A stretch of DNA of 64,000 nt from Silene latifolia (taxonomy: Eukaryota; Streptophyta; Magnoliopsida; Caryophyllales; Caryophyllaceae): contig NC_133536.1 in the NCBI RefSeq assembly GCF_048544455.1, forward strand, positions 201,193,325 through 201,257,324, written 5' to 3'. The position numbers and the translations under genes were made by a program. Positions 1-12,660 of this stretch are shown in pieces (within the stretch, counting starts at the first letter, position 1; every line of letters starts with the position of its first letter). The notes below the pieces were generated by a model. That model ran no database searches. It was not told where the DNA came from and worked only from the letters and a program-made list of their open reading frames with translations.

Positions 1-494
1 GAAATGGAGTGAATTTAGGGAGTAGTTAACAATATTATAGTTCGAATGTGCAATAATTTCAATATTTTCACAAAGTGCAAGTGATTATTTCCTATTTAAA
101 TTGGTTTCTGAAATTCTTCTTACACAATGCTTCACCGTGGTCTGTAATCATTCTGGAGTTTTGCTATCATAATGTTTCGCTGTCATTTAATGACGTGACT
201 GCTTATACAGTCGGAGTTCTGTTATTTATTTGGAAGAATTCTTTCTCATAAAAGATAGTTTAGTTTTCTGACTCGTTGCTGCAGTTGGGAATGTTTTAAG
301 TGAACAACTTGTGAAACATAGCTATGCCTCTACATTTGAACTGTTAAGGTCTACAGTTGTATCCATTTAGACATAGGTATGGTTATATAAATTTCTTATT
401 TGGCGTCAATATTTTTCACTATTTTTTTATGCGCATGTATTGGATTCTAGTTTTAACAACACCAATCTCATTTTCTATGTTTTGTTTGTTACAG

Positions 495-3400
495 GGTACT
501 GAAACATGGAGGGAGATTTCTTTGCCTTGAATTGAGCCATGTCGAAATTCCTGTTTTCAAACAATTGTAAGTGGACCTTTAGCTTACCTACGTTAGAGAG
601 CAACTTATTTTCTTTTCAAACTTTACTCCGATCTTATCATGCTGTTTTCCTTTTTATCCCGCACATCCTTATCGCGTGTCATGAACATTCCACGAAAATG
701 TCCTCAGATAAAAAATGATTCACAATCCATGGAGAAAGTTGTAACGGGAACCAGTTCTCCAAAGGGGAACCTTATAAGGGAGAATATCAACCCCAGTGGA
801 CAAAAGTGAGGTCATTGTTTGTTGGATAGCCCAAAGGGACATTTTTTCTTTTTTTATTTGAGAGAGATTCTTTGATTACTGGTTGGTGGGACACCCAAGT
901 TTGAAAATGGTGCTTACCCTCATTGGCAGTGCCTATGAGATAGGCACTAAGCTACTGGCCTAAGTTAATCTCTTTATCTTCTAAAATTGTAGAAAGAGAG
1001 GGGAGTTGTGATACATTTTTGACTCCTGAATTCAGCTTGATTGCTCATGCTGTCATGTAAATGTGTGTCTACTTACATTGCCTACTTCAAATGAAATAAG
1101 TTACTGATGTTTGCCAACGATTACATTAAAGGGTAGAGCATTAAAGGATTCAAGTAACAACAAAAACCAGCATGAGTAAATTCTGTGAAGGGTTAAGTCC
1201 CAAACCCCTGAAATAACCCAATAAAAAAGCAAGGAATCATGTAGAATTTGAGCCATAACAGGAACTTTAGAATAGAATGTGAGAATCTCTCTTCTACAAC
1301 TTACACGTAATGTCGTCAATAAGACATGGATAGTGCTAATATGCAGTAACGCTTGATCTGGACTTTGGAAGGACTTCCTTTCCATCAACATGACCACTTT
1401 ATAAAATGACTTGTCTACTTACATTGATGCTAGAACATAATGCTAAATATTATTAATTAATATGCTGTGGATCTTGCTATGTGTAGTATAATGGGTTTGG
1501 TTCTTTAGCTAGTTTGAATTACTATGCTTACTTGTCTGAGCAAATCTTATTTGCAGGTATGATTACTATTCATTTTCCATCATTCCATCAGTAGGAGAGT
1601 TGGTTACAGGTGATAGAGAATCTTACCAGTATTTGGTTGAAAGTATTCGTCGCTTCCCCCCACAGGTGATTTGTCTTTATATAACTCATTTGGTTTTCGA
1701 TACAATACAATGAAGTTCCTCTTTGTCTAAAAAAAATTGTTTCTCTTCATTTAGGATTGTCGGTGCTTTATCATTAAGGGTGTGATTGGATGAAGGGTTT
1801 TGGAAGGAAAGGGAGGGGAGGGAAAGGATACAAAATCCCTTGTTTAGATAACAAATGGGGTAGGAGGGAAAGGGGGTGCTTGGAGGGATTCATTTTCCTT
1901 CCTCCAAGGCAAACCAGAATCCCTCCATCAGAGAAAATATTTGATGCGAAATTGTATCCAAACAACCATACCCCATTCTCCCTCCCCTTTTCTCCCCTCC
2001 CTTTCCTTTTCCCCTATCCCCCGCCGCTCCTTTTCCTTCCTATTTTGCAATCCAAACAAGCCCTAAGACATGTATGTAGAATATTCTCTCAGATAGAATA
2101 TGATTATATGAAGGCATGAAGTTGAAATTGTAGGACATAGTTTGAACCTCCCCATATTGGCATTGAGTTGGAAACGTGACGTCCTTAGATATGTTGTATG
2201 TATGTAGTCTCTCTACTCCACTTGAAATAGGAAGGAGAAAGTGGAGTAGAGGAATTAGTATTTTGGGTCATCTAATTGGGCTCATTTTCGTTGGACTTAT
2301 AATCATGTTTACATTAACTCGCCACTTGAAATCCTGACTACTACTCTTCAGTTTTCTACATCTTGATCCTTTGCTGTCAATTTATCTTGGAAGTATGATT
2401 CATGGTTCTTACCAAGTTGATAACCATAAATACTGTAAATCAGTGGCCTAATCTGGTTTTTGTTGATGTCACTTTCTTTGTGTAGAGACCTTCACCATCA
2501 AATCTGATATTCTTCATAACCCTATGAAACTATGTTACTCTGACTCGTCTGCAAGTTTCGGACACAGTCGGAGTATCGGATACAGGCATACAGCTATTTT
2601 GTACCAAGTTTTCAATTTTTTGGTCTAAAATGAAGTGTCGAAGTGTTGTGTGACTCGTGTCGTATCGGACACAATACGTATAGGATACGCAATACGGCAA
2701 TTAGGTGAAGTGTCGGAGTAACATAGCTATGAAACGTAGGGAGTTAAATCTGCATTATTGAATGTACGGGTGTCTAAAACTAATATGCATTTTCCCTAAT
2801 CTTTCAAGTACCTTTTAAGGGCGCCTTTGGATCAAGCATGACCTTGCCTTTGGAAGAAACCTTTCATATATGAGATGGATCCACGCCTGATAATCTGAAA
2901 TAGATGTGCTGGTTTCTTATACTAACCATCTGCTTATTTGTATTGATCATTTTTTTCTTCCTCCACTGTATGCATTTTCCCAATTTGAGTCCACAATAGG
3001 TAATGGATTCAAAGCAAGGGGAACTAAGGGTTCACTCCATCAACAATTTCAAGTTGGGATCTGCCATCAGCTTTGGTTGGGTTTCTATTGAAAACAAACA
3101 CAGCATAAGCTAAGCTGGAATCCCAATCCTTGAAAGTTTTCTGAATCAAAACCCCTCATAGCATACGTGAATGGATTCTGCTGTGACATCTGTCTGCGAA
3201 TTAATTTGAGGGTGGCAAGTGGCACTGGATATACTCCCTCCATTCCATATGGTTGTGTATACTTTTCAAGGTGTGCCACATATTTTGAAAAATGTAAACA
3301 ACCTAATAGAAGGGAGTAGTAACAATAAATCTCGAGACACTAGTATTAGAATGCCAAGGAGCTTCAGAACTTCTCAGGAAAATAATGCCACTTAGAACTT

Positions 3401-6400
3401 GCATCTTAGTTTTAGGTCAGACTGAAATGAGCCATTTTAAAATCAGTCCACTAAACCACTACCGCCGTGAAGCTGTCCTTGTTACTGACATCCAGCTAAG
3501 GCCATATTGGTACTATCAAGGGATTGTACAACCCCCTCAGCCACGAGTTTTGAACTCTTAATTTATCCGCTATAATTCTTTTGGATTTTCAAAATTCAAA
3601 TCTCAAGATCTTGATCCATCATCCATGTATAAATAATACCTTCTAGGACGGTGATTGAATCACCACATTTTGTGGACTTGTTCCTTGATTGTGCCTAATT
3701 ACAGAGGTGACCTGCTGTAAGTACTCAACCTAGTTGGCAGGTCTGTGGTCCACTGGTTAGTGTGTGTTCGATACTCTTTAACATTATTTTAGTGATTCAT
3801 GGTCTTTATGGAGAGTGCACTCTTGGTAACAGGGTCGTGACTTTGTTTAAGAAACATGACTAGAGCATAGTACTCTCCATCTAAGTTGAATATTGCATTT
3901 ATTTATTTAATATATTACACTAGTATAGATCCCGCGCAATACATGCGCAATATATATACAATTTTTATTTTTTAGGGTATTATTTATACATTTTAAATTG
4001 GCACCTCATTAATGTTTTAATATTTCACTCTATTGTATTTTGATATGAACATAAAAAATTGAAATGGAAAATTAATCAAAGAGAATTTTGTAAAGTTATG
4101 AAATGTGTATTTTTATGAAAATATTTTTTCTACCCTAAAACTAGGGATTTCGTTTTATAAATTTTCTCCAAATATTTTAATATATTTTTTTGGGTCATGA
4201 AGTTAATTATTGCATTCATGAAATATTACCAACTTATGGTTTACAATTATTACCAATTTTATTTTATTTTAATGAAAAAATCATAATTTTGAATTCGGGG
4301 AAGTGGTAAACTAGCCCTTTAAGTTTGCATCAATGTGAGAATAATCCCCTTAACTTTATTTTGGTGTAAACAACCCCCATAACTTTGTAATAAAGTGAAA
4401 TCAAGCCTCTTTTACTTTTCCGGTCAAAATCTCGCCGAATTGTTAATTTCTCACCAATATCTCACCAATATTACGTATAATTGCTCATAATTTAACACTG
4501 AGATTTGGGTGAAACTTTTACAAATTAAATTGCTACGTCCGTAAACAACTGACTCAGGGAAAACAAGGAAACCTGGATTGATATCGCCTCTTTGAGAATA
4601 GAATGCCATGACATCATTTAGTTTAAATCTCTGAATCATCTTCAACAATAGAACTCTCCTCGCTCGCTTATTTAAGAATAAATTTATTTATTTGGCAAAG
4701 TTGAGAAAAGGAAAAAAAGAAGTGATAATGTTGGTGTTGAGTGTTCTGGGTGATAGACAAGACGACAGGGGGAGAGAAAGTCAGAGGTAGGATTGGTAGG
4801 ACATATGAATTGTTGGATAATGTGCTAAAATAAGGCGTATAAATCTTGCGGATACATGCATTTGTATAAATATATAGAGTAGAAAGGGTGAAAATTATAC
4901 GTAATATGCAGAACATATGAGATATTGGTGAGAAATTGGCAATCCGGCGAGATTTTGACCAGAAAAGTAGAAGGGGGCTTGATTTCACTTTAGAGCAAAG
5001 TTAGGGGGTTGTTTACACCAATGTAAAGTTAAGGGGGTTATTCTCACATTGATGCAAACTTAAGGGGCTAGTTTACCACTTCCCCGATTTTGAATTTAAT
5101 CAAAAAATTAGAGTTTAATTATAAGATTATATTTTAACTAGGTTTAAACCCGTGAAATTCACGGGCTGTTCACTTCTCATCTATTCTATATCGAAAAGGA
5201 TTTTAAAAATATATTTACATTGAATACAATAGTTATAGGATTAAAGGGTATATTTAGTGTTATATCACTATATGAATAAAAACGATGGCAAGTTAGAAAA
5301 TGTGGACCCGTTCAGACATCACATGTAAAAATGCTTGGGTAATGGTAGATTTTATTGGGATAGCAAAAATGTTATAGTTAGATGATTTTCTAGTTAGATA
5401 TTTTCTTCAAGCTAATATTCCGTATATATTTATAATAAACTGAAAGTCATATTTGCTAAAGTCAATTTTATATAAATATTTTTTTGGTTACAATTTTATA
5501 TATATATAAAACACAACTAATTAGAGCTGATTTTTTTTTTTTTTTGAGTATATTAGAAATGGTTATGTGTACAATTCTTATGTCATATTATTTCAACTAA
5601 ATGATAAATTATGAATAGAGTTTAAAACATGATTGAGATATAGGTCAGTCATCTTTCGACCCTTCGACCCAATCTCACCCGTTTTTTCATACCCGAAAAT
5701 CTTGACCCGTAAGGCCGTAACCCGTTCGATCCGAAGCTGAAATGACCAGTTAACGAGACCTGATCCGAACGGGTAATTTGCTCAAAGATAAATCAATATA
5801 TTTATTATAATGTTAATATTGGCGTAGAAATGTACTTTTTGATAGGAGATGTATTTATATGTTTTCTCTTAAACATGCATTATCTGAAATCGTTTATTTT
5901 TGGGAGGGATATAATCAATCATAGAAATTTAAAAATGTTAAAATAATTTTCTCAAATCAATTTCCATGATTTTTGCGATTATTTAATATCTCATTTCCCC
6001 TTTTTATGTTGCATATTTTCTTATTTTAATATTTTTTTTCTATTTTGTTTCCTATTTTGTGTTAGTCACATAGATTTAAAGAGGTATTATTAACGTGTTC
6101 CCTTTTTTAGCCTAATTCTTAGCCTAATTGACGTTTGGTTGTTTTGTTTGCTATATAGGACTATTGACATGATGCCATGTCATCTTTGGTTGTATATTAC
6201 CCAGCCATGTCAGCGTAGAGATAGGAGATTAATATATAGTATGAAGTATGATGAAAAGATAATAGAATAAAGAAAGAAAGTCTCACTTGTTTCCTTATTT
6301 AGATAGATTCATTTTGGAGGGAAAACTAAGAGAAATCCTTATTCTCTTAGTAGTAAAAAAAAGGGGATTATTATCGCTGTAGTTTGATGTGGGTTGTCCT

Positions 6401-8941
6401 TTCAAAAGTACTCCCCTTGTGTCTATTTTAGATGCATCTTATTCAATTTGAACCAACGTATCGAGATTAGCTAGGGCAAGGACTGGATTTAAGTTCATTT
6501 TTTTTTTGTGAGCTCCAGAGCTTTAGGAGTAGACCCTTTGTTTCATGCTTTCAGTGACAATTGCAATGATGGTCCTGAAATTAAACGAGGCTAACTCATG
6601 AAAGGTTTCAAATTCTCGTAAGCACTTTGGTGTTCCCAGGATAGTGTGACACTATGACTTCCATTTTATTTGGATGCACTTCCATTTCTTGAAATAAGAT
6701 GATGAACCATAATACTATTATGAGTGAAAAAATGACGCTGCTACAAATTCCCAGCTTCATTTGCACGAGCTGTTGTGTTCTTGAAGAGATATCATTAAAG
6801 AAGACTGCAAGGAATTAACTTTCCAGGGTGGGAACAAATGATTCACAAAGTGTTTTGCAAGATTGCAACTAAATACTAGGGGGTTAGTCTAAAAAGACGA
6901 GTTACCACTCATACAACCCCCTTTTGTTTTTGACGCAGTTTACACTTTGCCTACTTCTCTTGTCATATTTTGGTATTGCCATTCACCACTCCTTAAATGT
7001 ATCTTGGAGGAAGAATACTTTTGTAGCATACTATATATCTAGCAAGTCATTAAGCCTACTGAAAGGGGTTCCGAAATCCAATGTTGATTTTGTTTATTCA
7101 CCTTCTGTTCATGGATACTCTCTATCTTCCATATTTCTTAGATATCAGTCAACAGTGACTTTGCTAAACTTGACCATTCCTTTGACAGCAACTCTTGGAC
7201 CTACACTTGAATATCTGCTGTATAACCTCATCATGTAATCTGGCGTATCCGGCAGTAAAAAAATCTGCGGTTAGATCTATAAGATATTGAATTTCTCTCT
7301 TGAGGTGTATAATCCAGATGGAATTTCTTTGGGCACTCAGTGTTTCTTTGTCCAAGTATTTTTTTAAGATTTGATGGGGTAGTACTGGGGATAAAGGGAT
7401 GTAACATACACCCTTCTGAGAAACTTAGGTGTTTAGTTTGCCACTATATTTTATGTCCTATCAAGGCCTGCTGACTAATTGATGACAGACTTCAGTAGGA
7501 ATGATATCAATCACATTTCGTCACGATAATGAGTGGAAGGGAAGTGAGACACGTTTGGTGACTCTTAAAGTGTGCCTTTAGTTAAGTCATTGTGACATCT
7601 AAGGTATTTATGAGCGTGAACATCTAAAGGTGTCTTGAGCTTAATCACCAACTCTGTTGACGTTGCATTTTTTCGCAGCTCCCATTGTTACTAATAAGAT
7701 TGTAGACCTTCCCGCTGATGGTACACCTGGCATGAAAGGTATTTTCCCCTTTGAATATGGTATTTAGGTATCTGCACGATGCACAAGCTCTTCTGGCAAC
7801 CAATGTCTCTTATTCACCAGCAACTCAGCATCCTGACGACCAATAATTTATATTGTTTGTCCTTTTAGTTCCCCTGGGACTCTTCTGGGTTACATGGTGC
7901 TCATTGCACAGAATTTTAGCCACTTTTTTCATTTGCATGAGTAGCAGAGGACTAAATGCATAACCAGTTACTGTCAAATCTAATTGCATCTTATCAATAG
8001 TATAGGACATAGGTTTTGACTTAGCAATTCCTTCAAGATGCCAACCGGAGGTTTTGACTACATTTTCATCCTTGCTTGGTAGTTTTCTAAGGGTTAATCT
8101 AGTCTTGGGGTTTGCTTGTATTGGAGGTAATTATTACGAAGGTAATAAATTTCAAATTAAGGAGAAAAGGAGAAAATGATGATGGTGTGAACAGAATATA
8201 ATAGATGGTGGGGAAAGTATTGCTTTCATACGATGGTAATGTCTTACCCTAGGGGGGGAGATGGGTTACTAACTTTCTGTTACCCTCTTCATGAGGTAGT
8301 TATTAGCCTATCTTCATCTCCTATCTGCTGCCACTACTACTACCGCCTACTTATCCTTGTTATTTTCCTCTTTTTAGACGATAACTATTACGCTCAATCC
8401 AAGAGTAGTATTACAGTATTCCCTAACCTCACATCTTGGAGTTAATTAGGTCTCATAATACTCTTCGTCCACGATCCACACCTGTTGCTGGTTTACATCT
8501 TGTTTCAATGGGTGGGTAATCTTCCAGCTGCTAAACATGAGAGGTCTCTGAATATATGTGAGACTTAAATAAGTTTCCCGCGGCGTTGATGTTTAGTCTC
8601 TTGTGACTTGGTACGATGGCCTTCAGTTGACGTGGCTGGAGGAGACTTGACAAAATACCAAATTGGTTACATCATACCTATCTGCTTTTGTGTTTTTGTA
8701 TGTTTAAAGAAATACGAAATTGGTTATTTATTCATATGTTTCATGTCTTTGGGTATGAATCTGTGAACCTACAGTACTTGATGAAATGATACTGATCTTC
8801 ACTCCCACCTTCTCATTCTGTTCTGTACATCCATTGCAGGATGTGTTTGCTTCTATGATAGCCGAAGCAGGTTTTCAGAAGGTAGAATATGAAAATCTCA
8901 TTGGAGGAGTGGTTGCCATTCATTCCGGTCTGAAAGTTTAG
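495..8941 (+). CDS. COQ5: COQ5, 2-methoxy-6-polyprenyl-1,4-benzoquinol methylase, 3' part (last three coding exons)
   Basis: Three spliced exons encode the C-terminal 93 residues of the mitochondrial C-methyltransferase of ubiquinone synthesis: 495-566, 1557-1665 and 8840-8941 (TAG at 8939-8941). Each acceptor ends in CAG or GCAG, the donors are GTAAGT and GTGATT, and the phases join cleanly. The protein reads [19 protein letters not shown], then [16 protein letters not shown] and the stretch ending IRRFPPQ, then [12 protein letters not shown] and [12 protein letters not shown]. These are hallmark C-terminal blocks of the COQ5/UbiE family, which methylates the benzoquinol ring using S-adenosylmethionine at the inner mitochondrial membrane. 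The SAM-binding N-terminal part and the transit peptide lie before the window. The final intron (1666-8839, about 7.2 kb) is swollen by transposons, yet the flanking exons are intact, so the gene is probably functional. Identification is by recognition of conserved residues; no search was run. Confidence 0.95.
1778..2063. mobile_element. Tourist-like (PIF/Harbinger) MITE in the COQ5 intron
   Basis: A 286-bp element is bounded by TAA on both sides (1775-1777 and 2064-2066). It starts GGGTGTGATTGGATG and ends CAATCCAAACAAGCCC, imperfect inverted repeats of the TTGTTTGGAT type common in Tourist MITEs. The left half is purine-rich and the right half pyrimidine-rich, so the whole element folds back on itself. 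It has no coding capacity. Confidence 0.7.
2540..2735. repeat. Dispersed repeat rich in GTGTCGGA/CGGACAC motifs
   Basis: The stretch repeats GTGTCGGA-like and TCGGACACA-like words in both orientations and ends in GTGTCGGAGTAACATAG. The pattern looks like a dispersed plant repeat of unassigned class. No terminal inverted repeat or target duplication could be fixed. Confidence 0.3.
3234..3316. mobile_element. Stowaway (Tc1/mariner) MITE
   Basis: An 83-bp element is flanked by TA dinucleotides. It begins CTCCCTCCATTCC and its reverse complement begins CTCCCTTCTATT; the next inner block, GGTTGT-TAC, is also shared. TA target duplication plus CTCCCT ends define Stowaway. Confidence 0.75.
3920..3960 (-). 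mobile_element. Candidate Helitron 3' end (minus strand)
   Basis: Read on the minus strand, a short hairpin (stem GCGCA/TGCGC, 3934-3948) is followed by a GGG-rich spacer and the terminal CTAG at 3920-3923, with T next to it in the host. This is the usual Helitron 3' architecture. The matching 5' end was not found, so the element's extent is unknown. The long-TIR MITE at 4296-5086 may lie inside it. Confidence 0.45.
4296..5086. mobile_element. Long-TIR Mutator-type MITE or Pack-MULE, copy A
   Basis: A 791-bp element has inverted ends of roughly 190 bp. It starts CGGGGAAGTGGTAAACTAGC and ends with the mirror of this. It is flanked by a perfect 10-bp duplication ATTTTGAATT (4286-4295 and 5087-5096), the length expected for Mutator-like elements. 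No transposase is present. The interior (about 4490-4890) differs from that of the related copy near 60.7-61.4 kb. It has a minus-strand open frame of 65 residues at 4451-4648, which might be captured host sequence, although no product is recognisable. Confidence 0.75.
5138..6239 (-). mobile_element. Non-autonomous Helitron (minus strand)
   Basis: On the minus strand the element ends with an eight-base-pair hairpin (CCCGTGAA/TTCACGGG, 5149-5165), a short spacer and CTAG at 5138-5141, followed by host T. At the other end, near 6239, the minus strand reads CTATATATTAATCTCC, which closely matches the typical plant Helitron 5' start apart from its first base. No Rep/helicase coding is present. 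The interior includes an AT-rich part and a GACCC-rich stretch around 5640-5780. Confidence 0.6.
6240..8839. other. Remainder of the last COQ5 intron, no gene seen
   Basis: This is AT-rich intron sequence. Only short chance open frames occur, on both strands, and none shows a recognisable motif. A short CTCCCC start near 6411 may be a decayed Stowaway end. Confidence 0.4.
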
Positions 8942-10984
8942 GTATTGCGACTTTCCTTTCTATAGCAAACTTGTATTTCCGTTCATCTAAAGAGGACTCA
9001 AAATTGCAGTCTTTAGTGGATAGAGTAACATTTTATGTTTTCAACACCAAAGACTAATTTTTGTGTTGAGAAAAATTCTACTAGTTCCCAAGACAAAATT
9101 CTAAATGTATTATTCTGTTCTTTTGTAACACAGTTGGCTGTGAATCTCGTGCTTCCTAATGTAACACTTTGTTTTGCGCTCCAGAAGACTCGAAAACATG
9201 CAATGTGCAAGTATCTGGGACAAGAGGAAAGAGTCCACAGTGGTGCGTAGTCAATGACTTAATATTGCAGTTGATAATTGGTGCTGATTTCTGCTTATCT
9301 GAAATCTGAGAGGATTTCTTAGTTCGTCTTTTTCTGTAAAAGGCCTTGACTGCATACTTGACTTCTTATTAATTAGAAAACTATTAACACAAATTACTGG
9401 GTGGGTATACAATATACCCTCTATGGAGCATCGGCTGCCAGGTCCGAAATTTACCTTCTACCTGTTTAAATGCAATAATCCATGAACCGGTGATAATGTT
9501 AGCCTGTTAGGCGCAATGGGGCCGTTAACGCACAGGTGAGCCATTGGTTAAGCACTTAAATGTGCAGAATTTTGATTGTCTGCTAATAATTGAGTTCAAG
9601 ATTGGCTTTGCATGTTTGTGTTGGCTCATTTACAAGGTCCACTAAACATGCCTTTGGCTTGAACTATGTACAGTAGCTAATTGAAGAATTAAAGCGAAGC
9701 TTTGATAAGATTGTGACTACTCCCTCTCTTCAGATTATTATTTAGTTACATTTGCTTAATTGCTTTTGGTACAAGGACTAGGGAAACCGGGATTGGACCA
9801 TTTATGGCTCTTATTAGTTTTGCATGACTTGTGTGCTAAATTATACTTCTCCTTAAGTGGATGATCAAGTTACGTATTGAAAACATTCTCAAAATATAAA
9901 AAATAATGATAAACATTTTTCTCAAAATATGAAAAGAAACGAGTGTAGGAGGGTATTTTCCAAAATAGATGTATGATCGAGAAGGAACACACACAGCAAA
10001 GAGAATGCGGAAGATGAGATTTGTGGCGTGGAACGAAGACACGTGTAGCTGAAAATGCTGAAATTGACATTAATGACTACTTGCAGAATTATACTCGCGA
10101 GAACTTAAACCCAAGTCCTGAGCTACAATGGCCGAGCTCAAACAAGTTACCATCTCAAGAGAATAACCAGAAGATTGGAATGCTCTCGCTGTTGATGAAC
10201 ACGCTTTTCTGGATTTAGCAGATTTAGGATTGTAGGAAGTTGAACTGATTGTGAGTGTCTTCTGATTCAAAAGTGTCAGGTTTCTACGGATGTTAACTGA
10301 TGACGGCGTCTTCTGGCTATTTTTTTTTGTTCTTGGAAGACCTGCTATGAGAGTATGAGTGCAAAAACTTGAGGATAGATTGTAGTTAGAACTATAGTAG
10401 AGTTCTGTATTCTTTTATCAGTGAAAATTATTATTTTCTGTGTATATTTATATATCATGTTGACATGTTCTGACGAAATGGAAAAAGTAAACATTTTGCA
10501 TACTTCAAAAGGATTCTTTTCCCCCTCTTTGTGCACTAAATATATTACACTGCATGAGCGGGTAACTATTCCACGTCTTTCATCTGTAATTTCTCATGAG
10601 GATAGTATTGATAGGTCCTATTTTCGTGTAAATCTTTCCATATTAGGTTATTGATGTGTGCCGTAAGGTATAGTTAGAAAAACCGTTAAGTAGGGTTTGA
10701 TGTTAATTTCTTTGGACTGCATAACATCATCGTCTAGCTGCATTTGAACAGTTTTTTCTTCTTATAGATGATACATTTGTTTGTAGATGCTCTTATTTGG
10801 CCTCAATTTGATATTAAGTACAGAGAAAAGGTTAACCTAATGGGACTTCAGGGGCGGGGGTTCATGGGGAGATATGAAGGGAGGTGTTCCGTCACTTCCG
10901 TGGGTGGGGGTTTGTCTTAGTGCAGGATCAGCAAGGAACGTGTCAGTATTGAGGCCGTCTCCGACAATGATTGCAGTTTTGGGC

Positions 10985-11015
<31 letters not shown>

Positions 11016-11897
11016 CGGGTGATGGTTTTTTTTGTTTTTTTTGAAAGTTCCGGGTGGTGGTTTTAATTTAGGTGACTTTCGGAGTTCGAATAATGGTTTT
11101 TTCATTGTCTTTCACGGTTCCACCAAACCATTTTTTTTGGCAACATGAAAGCAGTAGCTTACAACAAAGCCCATTGGGCTAAAGAGTTAGTTATTCTACT
11201 AATTTATGGATTTATTTGTGCATTTGGCCCTATTTGCTTTCCTTTTTTGGTAATAAGGATTTAAATAACCCATTTTGTAATCTGAATTGACCAATATTTC
11301 ATTTAATCGAGGTAAAATAATTAAATCGAGCTAATTTGGTATTAACTCAAACTAATTAATTAATTTATTTCAATTGTTCGACACTTCATATAGCTTTTGA
11401 ACTTTTTAGTCACAACACCTTAACTGAGTAAAGCGTAAACTGATACCAAATTGCTTTCATAAGAGTGAAAACCCAACAAACCAACAAATATGATCATGAG
11501 TCTATAACATCTAGACATTGTAACACAAATATGACTTGATCGACCCTACCCGAAAAAGATGATTCGAGACGGAAATCGACCTGAATTACAAAACCCGAAT
11601 GTGACACAAAACCCGAATTCTAACCCAACCCGAATTCTAGCCGAGTTTTGTTGGTGTATAAGCGACCCTGCACGAAATGACCAATGAAATTACTCGTCTT
11701 GAAATAACTCGATTATAAATAACTCGGACCCACTCGAACCCAAGTGACTAATCATCCAAATTAAAATATATAATAAAGTATTACATCAATTTATAATCAA
11801 TAATCATCCAAAATGCATTTTTTTCTCTTTTAATCAACGACCAAAAAATAACCCAACTCAATTAACCCAAAGCGACAATCGATCACTTATGAATATT
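8942..11897. other. COQ5 3' UTR and intergenic DNA
   Basis: The first few hundred bases after the COQ5 stop are probably 3' UTR, but no clear polyadenylation signal was assigned. Farther on are a CTCCCTCTCTTC Stowaway-like start near 9720, a homopolymer run of about 29 T starting at 10,988, and a GACCC-rich stretch at 11,535-11,745. A segment at about 10,100-10,240 has a codon-like texture without a continuous frame. Confidence 0.4.
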
Positions 11898-12260
11898 TTT
11901 TGGTGTAAACCGGGGTGTCCACCGTCCGCGGTGCTCTCACGAAGAGGTAAACGGCTGGCCAAAGAGTTTGCTCCATTCTCATGGGTAAGAATCGAACCCC
12001 TGACCTCATGGTTAAGGGATAAAGTAAGCAACCACTACACCAAACCCATTTGATTATCAATTAGTCTTGCTGAAGACGGGTCGGAGCAAGTGACGGGTAA
12101 TGCCAATCACAAAACGAATAGGGGGGACAAGGTGGGGGCACCTCCACGTGCTTCCCTCTCTCCTCTATTTGGGTCATTTGTGAGAGAAAATGGTATCCGT
12201 CACTCCAAAGTGACGGATACGTGCCGTCACAAATGAGATTTTGTGTTTGATTATCAGTTT
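11898..12260 (-). mobile_element. tRNA-derived SINE interrupted by a MITE
   Basis: On the minus strand, a box A-like block (TTGGTGTAGTGGTTGCT, near 12,043-12,027) and a box B-like block (GGTTCGATTCT, near 11,995) sit at normal tRNA spacing. The host word ATCACTTATGAATATT occurs on both sides (11,882-11,897 and 12,261-12,276), a 16-bp target duplication as LINE machinery leaves. The SINE body lies at about 11,898-12,059. A separate insertion (next entry) splits its 5' edge. Confidence 0.65.
12060..12245. mobile_element. MITE nested in the SINE
   Basis: The 11-bp word TTTGATTATCA occurs immediately on both sides (12,049-12,059 and 12,246-12,256). The insert is rich in GTGACGG/CCGTCAC and has degenerate inverted ends. 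The duplication length suggests a Mutator-type MITE. Confidence 0.5.
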
Positions 12261-12505
12261 ATCACTTATGAATATTAAGAAGTGAAAAACGAAATACTCC
12301 ATGTGGTTAAAGTAGGTACCATCAAGTCATCAAGTGATGAACTCACTTTGTGATTATCATGCATTCATGGCATCATGCTCACAAGTCATTGTGACGTCCA
12401 TGAGTTGTCTCCCTTCAAACGCATTTTCGTCTAAAATAATAAAACAGAGTTTTAAAACTATTTTACAACCAAATATGATCACTTTTGAAAAAAAATAGTA
12501 ATCAA

Positions 12506-12660
12506 TAGCGGTGGAGCTAGGGGGCGGCTAGCGCCCGAGCGCCCAGGCTGAAAGATGAAAATCGCAAAAGTTTTAGTTGAAATTTTCGAAATTTTTCGAA
12601 TTTCCCTTATTCCATAACCCGTTCGCCCCCGCTGTGTTCAAATCCTGGCTTCACCACTGG
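12506..12660. mobile_element. MITE of the AGYGGYGGAGCYAGG family
   Basis: The left end reads AGCGGTGGAGCTAGG and the reverse complement of the right end reads CCAGTGGTGAAGCCAGG. This pair of ends marks a common plant MITE group. A related copy lies at 42,161-42,285. The flanks share only an imperfect 8-9 bp word. Confidence 0.55.

Noticed and set aside
1790-2119. A 109-codon frame in the COQ5 intron
   Set aside because: It is the translation of a fold-back Tourist-like MITE.
10917-11105. A lysine-rich protein on the minus strand
   Set aside because: It is produced by a poly(T) run of about 29 bases.
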